Assembly (NCBI RefSeq): GCF_017744675.1
Contig: NZ_JAGIAV010000004.1
Coordinates: forward strand, 1-64,000
From: Flavobacterium sp.
Lineage (GTDB): Bacteria; Bacteroidota; Bacteroidia; Flavobacteriales; Flavobacteriaceae
Reading direction: 5' to 3'
Length of the DNA stretch: 64,000 bases
The notes beneath the pieces were generated by a model. That model did not search any database. It was not told the DNA's origin and worked only from the letters and a program-made list of their open reading frames with translations. The position numbers and the translations under genes are program-made. Position 1 is the first letter of the stretch. Every line of letters begins with the position of its first letter. Positions 42,533 through 48,906 of this stretch are shown in pieces.

Positions 42533-42599
42533 TGTCAGGCTGAGTGAAGTCGAAGCCCGATTCCAATTGGAACGCCCTTCGACTCCGCTCAGGGTGACA
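42533..42599. repeat. REP-like palindromic element
   Basis: Two inverted arms (42533-42558 and 42574-42599) carry the widespread motif CTTCGACTCCGCTCAGGGTG and its complement, with an inner palindrome TTCCAATTGGAA at 42561-42572. It is flanked by short tandem strings (AATGTGAAA; GAAACTT). It fits the common REP-type mobile repeat of many bacterial groups. No transposase is nearby. Confidence 0.75.
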
Positions 42600-42679
42600 A
42601 ACGGCAAAAACATTAAACATGAAACTTGAAACTTGAAACAAAAAAAATTAAAAACTAAAAACAACAAAAAAAGAATATA

Positions 42680-43393
42680 ATGGCAGAATGGACAGAAAGA
42701 GCTGAGCTTTTGTTTACTAAAGAAGGATTAGAAAATTTACAAAAATCGAATGTTTTGGTCGTTGGACTAGGAGGAGTTGGATCTTTTGCAGCAGAATTTT
42801 TAGCAAGAGCAGGAGTAGGGAACATGACAATTGTTGACGGAGACGTTGTAGATATTACCAACATCAACCGTCAATTGCCAGCTTTGCATTCAACAGTTGG
42901 TCAGCCAAAAATTAAAATTGTAGGCGATCGCTTAATGGATATTAATCCAGAGTTAAATTTAACTCGTGTCCAAGAATTTCTGTCTCCGGAGCGTGCTTTT
43001 GAGATCGTTTCTCCAGAATTTGATTATGTTTTAGACTGCATTGACAGTATTACTCCAAAATTAAATCTGATTATTGCAGCAAAACGAAAAAGAGTAAAAA
43101 TCATCAGCAGTATGGGTGCAGGCGGAAAAATGCTGGCTTCTAAAGTAAAAGTGACAGATATTTCTAAAACCATCAACTGTTATTTTTCTAAAACCATTCG
43201 CAAGCGTTTAAAAGAAGCAAAAATCAATAAATTGAAAGTAGTTTTCTCTTCTGAAATTCAAGACGAAAAAAGTTTAAAATTGACAGACGGAAAAAACTTC
43301 AAAAAATCTTTCTACGGAACAAATAGCTATATGCCAGGATTATTTGGCTTACACGCTGCAGAAACAGTGATTAGACATTTGCTTAAAAAATAA
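42680..43393 (+). CDS. tcdA: tRNA threonylcarbamoyladenosine dehydratase
   Basis: This 237-residue protein belongs to the ThiF/E1-like adenylating family. GLGGVGSFAAEFLARAGVG (about residues 28-46) is the ATP-binding loop; DGDVVDITNINRQLPALHST and DCIDSITPKL follow the family pattern. TcdA makes the cyclic form of t6A37 in tRNA, improving decoding of ANN codons. Cys residues near SKTINCYFSKT may form the partner site. It is single, between two repeat elements, without a clear terminator. Confidence 0.88.
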   Translation: MAEWTERAELLFTKEGLENLQKSNVLVVGLGGVGSFAAEFLARAGVGNMTIVDGDVVDITNINRQLPALHSTVGQPKIKIVGDRLMDINPELNLTRVQEFLSPERAFEIVSPEFDYVLDCIDSITPKLNLIIAAKRKRVKIISSMGAGGKMLASKVKVTDISKTINCYFSKTIRKRLKEAKINKLKVVFSSEIQDEKSLKLTDGKNFKKSFYGTNSYMPGLFGLHAAETVIRHLLKK

Positions 43394-43566
43394 GGTTCTA
43401 AGATACTAAGATTCTGAGGCGCTAAGTTTTTAGCGGATGAAACTCGGAATCTTAATTTTCTAAAACTTTAAAAAAACAGCTTTGTCAAAGTTCTAAACTT
43501 TGACAAAGCTAAACACAAAAGAATAAAAAACTTAGCATCTCAGCATCTCAGAACCTTAGCATCTTA
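43391..43566. repeat. composite repeat: inverted CTAAG arrays around a 15-bp hairpin
   Basis: At 43391-43426 the motif (C)TAAG/CTGAG recurs every 8 bp, five times; at 43531-43566 its complement CTTAG/CTCAG recurs every 8 bp in the other direction. A perfect 15-bp hairpin (43478-43492 with 43496-43510, loop CTA) lies between them. The CTAAG array at 59308 has the same period. It fills the gap between tcdA and the HAD gene. Confidence 0.7.
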
Positions 43567-43572
43567 AAAAAA

Positions 43573-44235
43573 ATGATTAAAACAGTAATTTTTGATATGG
43601 ACGGCGTAATTGTTGACACAGAGCCTGTTCATCGTTATGCCTATTATTTGCAATTTTCAGAATTGAATATCGAAGTTCCTGAGGAAATGTACACAACATT
43701 TACAGGATTTTCGACGCGAAATACATTTCAAACATTAAAAAGCTATTTCCCGACTGTAGAACAAGAAGTGGAAGATTTGATTCAGCGAAAAAGAACTATT
43801 TTTAATGACGCTTTTGATACTAAAGAAGATTTGCATCTTTTGGATGGTGTCGAAGATTTAATTAAAGATTTGTACAACAACGGAATACAGTTGATTCTAG
43901 CTTCTTCGGCTTCAAAAGTAACTATCGATCGCGTATTTACCAGATTCAATCTGCACCAGTATTTTTCGCATATTGTAAGCGGAGAAGATTTTCCGCAGTC
44001 AAAACCAAATCCAGCAATATTTATTCATGCAGCTTCATTATCGGTTGCTCCAAAAGAAGAGTGCATTATTATTGAAGACAGCACAAATGGCGTAAAAGCA
44101 GCAAAAGGTGCAGGAATTTATTGCGTAGGATACAAAAGTGAACATTCGCATCTTCAGGATCTATCAGAGGCGGACTTGGTTATCGATCATTTTAGCGAAT
44201 TAAATGCAGAAAAAATATCACAGCTAAAGCCTTGA
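43573..44235 (+). CDS. HAD hydrolase, beta-phosphoglucomutase-like
   Basis: This 220-residue cytosolic enzyme has the HAD motifs in order: DMDGVIVDTEP (residues 8-18; both Asp present), ILASSASK (motif II), SKPNPAIF (motif III Lys) and EDSTNGVKAAKGAG (motif IV). A helical cap inserted after motif I (residues 19-90) is of the subclass I, phosphatase or beta-phosphoglucomutase type. The physiological substrate (sugar phosphate or similar) is unproven. Confidence 0.85.
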   Translation: MIKTVIFDMDGVIVDTEPVHRYAYYLQFSELNIEVPEEMYTTFTGFSTRNTFQTLKSYFPTVEQEVEDLIQRKRTIFNDAFDTKEDLHLLDGVEDLIKDLYNNGIQLILASSASKVTIDRVFTRFNLHQYFSHIVSGEDFPQSKPNPAIFIHAASLSVAPKEECIIIEDSTNGVKAAKGAGIYCVGYKSEHSHLQDLSEADLVIDHFSELNAEKISQLKP

Positions 44236-44274
44236 ATTATATAAAATTTAACATTCGTTAGCTGATTGAATTTG

Positions 44275-44282
44275 TAAATTTG
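44275..44282 (+). promoter_or_regulatory. -7 promoter box of the DUF2911 gene
   Basis: TAAATTTG (44275-44282) matches TAnnTTTG. The in-frame TTG at 44280 lies inside it, so translation must begin at the ATG at 44304. No clear TTG at -33. Confidence 0.5.
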
Positions 44283-44303
44283 AAAAAAATAAAACTTAAA
44301 ATA

Positions 44304-45146
44304 ATGAAAAAACTACTTATTGCTTTAGCCCTGATCTTAGCACCATTAGCATCAGAAGCACAAGTAAAAACACCGCAGGCAAGTCCAAAAGGTTATATAA
44401 AACAAACTGTTGGTTTAACCGATGTTGAAGTTACCTATTCAAGACCTGGAGCAAGAGGAAGAGCTGTGTTCGGAAATTTAGTTCCGTTTGGGAAACTATG
44501 GAGAACAGGAGCTAACGAAAATACAATCATTAACTTTAGCGACGATGTGGTAATCGACGGAAAAACGCTAAAGAAAGGTAAATATGCGATTTATACAATT
44601 CCAAGAATCGAAAGCTGGGATATCATTTTCTATCTTTCAACAGACAATTGGGGATTGCCAGAAAACTGGAGCGATGCTTATGTAGCTTTAAAAACTACTG
44701 TAAAAGAAGATGCGCTTCCAACTCCTGTTGAAACATTTACAATTGGTATTAACGGTTTAGACCCAAATTTTGGTTATTTAGACATCTCTTGGGAAAACTC
44801 TCATGTAGCTTTAAAATTTGAAGTGCCAACTGCTAAAATTGCTACGGCAAGTATCGATAAAACTTTGGCAGGACCAACTTGGAATGATTACTATGCAGCA
44901 TCTCAATACTTATTCCAATCAAACGGAAATATCGAAACGGCTAGAACTTACGTAGATAAAGCATTGGAGATGAGTTCTGATAAACCTTATTATTTGTCAA
45001 GATTAAAATCTTTGATTCAAGCGAAACAAGGTGATAAAAAAGGAGCAATCGAAACAGCAAAAGCTTCTTTAGCATCTGCAGAGGCTGCAAACAACTCTGA
45101 TTACGTAAAATTAAACAAAGACAGTATCGCAGAGTGGAGTAGATAG
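44304..45146 (+). CDS. secreted DUF2911 protein with TPR-like tail
   Basis: This 280-residue protein has a signal peptide (KLLIALALILAPLASEAQ) and a DUF2911 domain: VKTPQASPKGYIKQTVGL, VTYSRPGARGRAVFG, LWRTGANENT and FSDDVVIDGKTLKKGKYAIYT. The C-terminal ~90 residues form helical TPR-like repeats (YYAASQYLFQSNGNIETARTYVDKAL; KGAIETAKASLASAEAAN). No activity is known for the family. The start was placed at 44304 because the promoter box overlaps the upstream codons. Confidence 0.85.
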   Translation: MKKLLIALALILAPLASEAQVKTPQASPKGYIKQTVGLTDVEVTYSRPGARGRAVFGNLVPFGKLWRTGANENTIINFSDDVVIDGKTLKKGKYAIYTIPRIESWDIIFYLSTDNWGLPENWSDAYVALKTTVKEDALPTPVETFTIGINGLDPNFGYLDISWENSHVALKFEVPTAKIATASIDKTLAGPTWNDYYAASQYLFQSNGNIETARTYVDKALEMSSDKPYYLSRLKSLIQAKQGDKKGAIETAKASLASAEAANNSDYVKLNKDSIAEWSR

Positions 45147-45178
45147 TTCTTTGAATAAATTTCAATTTTTAAAATATC

Positions 45179-45212
45179 AAATTCCAAAGCTTTCGGGTTT
45201 TGGAATTTTTTT
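45179..45212 (+). terminator. AAATTCCAAA-type terminator after DUF2911
   Basis: AAATTCCAAA (45179-45188) pairs with TTTGGAATTT (45199-45208) around a 10-base loop, followed by T8. Confidence 0.8.
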
Positions 45213-45220
45213 TATTCAAA

Positions 45221-45267
45221 AATACAGACAGACTTGTCTGTTTGTATTAAAAAATGTTATATATTTG
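45221..45267 (+). promoter_or_regulatory. TetR operator and promoter
   Basis: A 28-bp near-perfect palindrome (45221-45248) is centred on ACAGAC-TT-GTCTGT (45228-45241) with outer arms AATACA and TGTATT. A TATATTTG box follows at 45260-45267, and the TTG candidates at 45234 and 45242 lie within the palindrome, so the bound regulator would block RNA polymerase. Confidence 0.72.
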
Positions 45268-45287
45268 CAGATATAAATTATAGCGTG

Positions 45288-45809
45288 ATGTTGCCAAAAG
45301 AAAGAATATTAGAGAAAACATTTAATTTATTCCACAGACAAGGTTATAATGCTACTGGAATCAATCAAATTATTGAAGAAGCAAAAGTTGCGAAAGCAAG
45401 TTTTTATCAGCATTTTAAATCTAAAGAGGATTTGTGCGTTGCCTTTTTAAATCAGCGGCATTCGTTTTGGTTTGATGAATTGCAAAAATTTACAGCAAAG
45501 GGAGAGGATACGAAACTGAAAGTTTTGTCTTCATTTGATTTCTTAATTTATATGAATAAAAATGAAAATTTCAGAGGTTGTAGTTTTCTAAATATTTTAT
45601 CAGAAATTCAATCAGATAATGTTAAGATTTTGGCAGTAATTCAAAGCCATAAAGCCGATTTGCGCGCCTTCTTTACTGAAATCTTAAAAGACAAACTTTT
45701 ATCTGATCATGTGTATTTACTTTTTGAGAGTTGCATTATAGAAAGCCAACTTTTTAAATCAAATCTGCTCATTGAGCAAACAAAAAAAATAATTCAAACT
45801 TTAATTTAA
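45288..45809 (+). CDS. TetR family transcriptional repressor
   Basis: This 173-residue protein has a TetR helix-turn-helix at about residues 5-50: [44 protein letters not shown]. The C-terminal ligand domain is helical, with Cys in RGCSFLNIL. The start at 45288 gives the usual MLPKER opening; an upstream in-frame codon at 45234 would lie inside the operator. It heads a two-gene operon with a DUF1348 protein, which it presumably regulates along with itself. Confidence 0.9.
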   Translation: MLPKERILEKTFNLFHRQGYNATGINQIIEEAKVAKASFYQHFKSKEDLCVAFLNQRHSFWFDELQKFTAKGEDTKLKVLSSFDFLIYMNKNENFRGCSFLNILSEIQSDNVKILAVIQSHKADLRAFFTEILKDKLLSDHVYLLFESCIIESQLFKSNLLIEQTKKIIQTLI

Positions 45810-45814
45810 TAATT

Positions 45815-46225
45815 ATGGAACAGAAATTGCCATTGCCGCCTTTCTCATACGAAACAGCAATAGAGAAGATTCAATTAGCAGAAGATGCTTGGAACAGTCA
45901 AGATCCAGAAAGAGTTTCAAAAGCCTATACCATCGACAGTGAGTGGAGGAATAGGAATCAGTTTGTGAATGGTAGAGAAGAAATTGTACAGTTCTTAAGT
46001 CAAAAATGGAAAAAGGAGAAAAATTATAAACTTAAAAAAGAATACTGGGCGCATACAGAAAATAGAATTGCAGTTCGATTTGAGTATGAATATCAAGATC
46101 TTGATGGAAATTGGTTTAGAGCGTACGGAAATGAAAACTGGGAATTTGATTCAAATGGATTGATGCAAAAGCGTTTTGCCAGCATAAATGATCTTTCGAT
46201 AAAAGAAGAAGAAAGAAAATTATAA
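45815..46225 (+). CDS. DUF1348 NTF2-like protein
   Basis: This 136-residue cytosolic protein has the DUF1348 pattern: [38 protein letters not shown] and [19 protein letters not shown]. It folds as an NTF2-like cone with a deep pocket. Its enzymatic role is unknown. It lies 5 bp after the TetR gene, so its ligand or product may act on that regulator. Confidence 0.85.
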   Translation: MEQKLPLPPFSYETAIEKIQLAEDAWNSQDPERVSKAYTIDSEWRNRNQFVNGREEIVQFLSQKWKKEKNYKLKKEYWAHTENRIAVRFEYEYQDLDGNWFRAYGNENWEFDSNGLMQKRFASINDLSIKEEERKL

Positions 46226-46230
46226 TAAAT

Positions 46231-46860
46231 TTAATTCATAGAGGGCGGTTCAGGAATCTTTACCGTCCTTTTTAATTTTTTTACAATTAACAAATAAAAT
46301 GTAATTCCGCCTAAAATAATCAGTAATGCAATTTGAAGCTGGCCAAGCACATTGTTGCGATTATACATTGCATTTGCTGCGGCTAGTTTTGCTTTTCCTT
46401 CTTCAATCTGAATTTGAGAAAGAGATTCAAGCGTTTTTAGAGCATTGGCACTAGAATTGGCAATTTTCTCCCAGCTTTTGCTTTCAACCTGCTCATTAAT
46501 TTCTTTGCACGAAATTAAAAATGTATCAAAATATTGTTTCTCTTTATTGGTGAGAACTGTTTTAGCGTACAAATCATCGATATTATGAATAATATCTAAT
46601 GTATGAATGATTTCATCTTTCTTAATCTTATCACTTAGATTTAGTTTTTCAGCTTCCGCTTTTATAAAATGAAGTTCTTTAGCGTATTGAAAAATATAAT
46701 GTGCCACGACCAATCTATCTTTGTAAATCGCATTTATATTGTCGTTGACGTTTTTGGAGTTTCGAAGTGTATTAAAGTTTCCAAGTAAAATAATCAACAT
46801 CACGATTAACAGAATAAAAGCAGCTTTGGTTTTGTTGCTGTATTTTTTTGAATCTCCCAT
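46231..46860 (-). CDS. membrane protein with MCP-type four-helix sensor domain
   Basis: This 209-residue protein has a membrane helix near residues 12-28 (AAFILLIVMLIILLGNF), a helical periplasmic region (about 30-165) similar to the four-helix bundle of methyl-accepting chemotaxis proteins, and a second membrane helix near the end (LGQLQIALLIILGGITFYLLIV) with a short basic tail. No signalling domain follows, so it is not a full receptor. An ATG two codons upstream is equally possible. Ligand is unknown. Confidence 0.72.
   Translation of the reverse strand: MGDSKKYSNKTKAAFILLIVMLIILLGNFNTLRNSKNVNDNINAIYKDRLVVAHYIFQYAKELHFIKAEAEKLNLSDKIKKDEIIHTLDIIHNIDDLYAKTVLTNKEKQYFDTFLISCKEINEQVESKSWEKIANSSANALKTLESLSQIQIEEGKAKLAAANAMYNRNNVLGQLQIALLIILGGITFYLLIVKKLKRTVKIPEPPSMN
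46242..46280 (+). terminator. terminator of the TetR-DUF1348 operon
   Basis: AGGGCGGT (46242-46249) pairs with ACCGTCCT (46262-46269) with one wobble, followed by a T-rich tail. It lies inside the 3' coding end of the convergent membrane-protein gene. Confidence 0.5.
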
Positions 46861-46965
46861 AATCATGATTTTTTTGAAATTAAAATAGCCTTTGTACAAT
46901 ATACTAAAATACTATTTTTAATTAGAATAGAGAGAAGCCGATTTTTGTCTAAATTTTCAGGAGCT

Positions 46966-47033
46966 AATCCTGCTGTCCGCTCTATCTTTTGTGGTGAACC
47001 CCACCACAAAAGGATGCCGCTTCCATCAGGGCT
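46966..47033 (-). ncRNA. candidate structured RNA / repeat, copy 2
   Basis: This is the second copy of the element at 25687, in minus orientation, just before the end of the symporter gene in the + numbering. The hairpin arms are plus 46986-46996 and 47002-47012; the outer stem is plus 46969-46972 with 47027-47030. Two base pairs differ from copy 1 in a compensatory way. Confidence 0.6.
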
Positions 47034-47066
47034 AGGGCATTAGGTTTCATTCGAGAAATTTATCTT

Positions 47067-48791
47067 TTACTCAACAATCAATTCATTATCATCTGATCTT
47101 CCTTTAAAAAACAAAAACTGAAGCAAAAGCGCCAATACAATGGTCAAAATAGCTCCAATAAAATTTAGCCATAAATAACCTAGTTTTTCTTGTCTGTAAA
47201 TCATGAAATAATAGATCACAAAAATGGTGAGCTGACTGATAATAGCGCTAATAAACATTGGTTTTGCTTGAACTCTTTTGGTGTAAAAACCAACAAGAAA
47301 TATTCCTAAAACGGTTCCATAAAAGATAGAGCCAATAATATTTACAAGCTGAATTAAGTTTTCGAACAAAGTTCCAACACACGCAAAAAGTATTGCTACA
47401 ACTCCCCAGAAAAGAGTGAAGAATTTAGTAACGTGCAAATAATGCTTCTCTGATTTTTCTTCTTTCTGATTTCGTTTGTAAATATCAATTGCCGTTGTAG
47501 AAGCCAATGCCGTTAATCCCGAAGCTGTAGAAGACATTGCCGCCGAAAGTATAACGGCCAACAACAATCCGATAAGGCCTTTTGGCAAATAATGCAGAAT
47601 AAAATGGAAAAAGACATAATCTTTATCATTGGTTTCAGAATTGCTGTCGGCTCTCGAAATGATCTCTTTGGCCTTATCGCGAAGATCTTTTTCTTTATTT
47701 GATAAAGCAACCAATTCTTTACGTAAAATCGGATTGTCGTAATCTTGATTCAGCTGATCGATATACAACAAATTAATCACCTTTTTATCTTCCGAAAGCT
47801 TAACGAGCTTTTCTTCTAAAACATGATACTCTTCCTTATATACCGATTTTTCAATCGCTGTTTTGTTATTCGGGTTAAAATTTAGTGGTACTGGATTGAA
47901 TTGAAAAAATACAAAAACCATAACTCCTGTCAACAGAATAAAGAACTGCATAGGGACTTTTAGAAGTGCATTCATGATTAATCCCATCTGACTTTCGCGA
48001 ATTGATTTTCCAGATAAGTAACGTCCAACTTGAGATTGGTCTGTACCAAAATAGGCAAGAGCCAAAAAGAAACCTCCTGTAATACCGCTCCAAAAAGTAT
48101 ATTTTTCTTCAGGATCAAAAGAGAAGTCTACAATATTCATTTTATCATTGGCGCCAGCAATATGCAGCGCACTGTTGAAAGTCATATCGTTTGGCAGATA
48201 ATGGAGAATCAGGAAAAAGGTTATAAACATGCCTGACATAATTACAAACATCTGCTGTTTTTGCGTTACGTTTACCGCTTTTGTTCCTCCGGAAAAGGTA
48301 TAAATGATTACTAAAACTCCAATTATAATATTCATTACAGTCAAATTCCATCCTAAAAGAGCAGACAAAATAATGGCTGGCGCATAAATGGTTAGACCGG
48401 TTCCTAAACCTCTTTGCACTAGAAACAAGATGGCAGCTAGCGAACGTGTTTTTACGTCAAATCTTCTCTCTAGAAATTCATAAGCTGTAAAAACTTTGCT
48501 TTTGTGATATAATGGAATAAAAGTCAAGCAAATGACAATCATTGCAATTGGCAGACCAAAATAGAATTGCACAAACCCCATTCCGTCGTGATAGGCCTGT
48601 CCAGGCGTAGATAAAAATGTAATGGCGCTGGCTTGTGTTGCCATTACAGAAAGTCCGACAGTATACCAAGGCGTTTCATTATTTCCTAGAATAAAATCTT
48701 CCACGTTTTTACTTCCTCGGGTTTTCCAAGAACCGTATCCAACAATGAATAATAAGGTGACAATAAGTACGATCCAGTCAAATAGCTGCAT
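47067..48791 (-). CDS. sodium:solute symporter (SSS family)
   Basis: This 574-residue inner-membrane protein has about 13 hydrophobic helices. GLSVMATQASAITFLSTPGQAYHDG is the family's N-terminal sodium-site region, and FGTDQSQVGRYLSGKS a typical loop. Between two helices (about residues 305-385) there is a hydrophilic insert (EEYHVLEEKLVKLSEDK ... KEKDLRDKAKEIISR), rich in Lys/Glu and probably helical, which is unusual for the family. The transported solute is unknown; a linked PIG-L deacetylase suggests a sugar or amide derivative. It lies 3 bp after the 35-residue gene. Confidence 0.85.
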   Translation of the reverse strand: MQLFDWIVLIVTLLFIVGYGSWKTRGSKNVEDFILGNNETPWYTVGLSVMATQASAITFLSTPGQAYHDGMGFVQFYFGLPIAMIVICLTFIPLYHKSKVFTAYEFLERRFDVKTRSLAAILFLVQRGLGTGLTIYAPAIILSALLGWNLTVMNIIIGVLVIIYTFSGGTKAVNVTQKQQMFVIMSGMFITFFLILHYLPNDMTFNSALHIAGANDKMNIVDFSFDPEEKYTFWSGITGGFFLALAYFGTDQSQVGRYLSGKSIRESQMGLIMNALLKVPMQFFILLTGVMVFVFFQFNPVPLNFNPNNKTAIEKSVYKEEYHVLEEKLVKLSEDKKVINLLYIDQLNQDYDNPILRKELVALSNKEKDLRDKAKEIISRADSNSETNDKDYVFFHFILHYLPKGLIGLLLAVILSAAMSSTASGLTALASTTAIDIYKRNQKEEKSEKHYLHVTKFFTLFWGVVAILFACVGTLFENLIQLVNIIGSIFYGTVLGIFLVGFYTKRVQAKPMFISAIISQLTIFVIYYFMIYRQEKLGYLWLNFIGAILTIVLALLLQFLFFKGRSDDNELIVE

Positions 48792-48794
48792 AGG

Positions 48795-48902
48795 TTATGA
48801 GTATAATTGCATGATTAAGAAAAAAATAGCAATATAAATTGCATTGGCTACCAAAACGTAAGTATAGCTTTTTTTCCATTTTTTTGTCTTTTTAGCTTCC
48901 AT
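48795..48902 (-). CDS. small membrane protein, 35 residues
   Basis: MEAKKTKKWKKSYTYV, then LVANAIYIAIFFLIMQLYS: a basic N-terminus and one membrane helix. The frame fills the gap exactly between the PIG-L gene (4 bp) and the symporter (3 bp). Its position, spacing and structure suggest a small subunit or regulator of the symporter, like the small proteins linked to some secondary transporters. Confidence 0.65.
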   Translation of the reverse strand: MEAKKTKKWKKSYTYVLVANAIYIAIFFLIMQLYS

Positions 48903-48906
48903 AATT

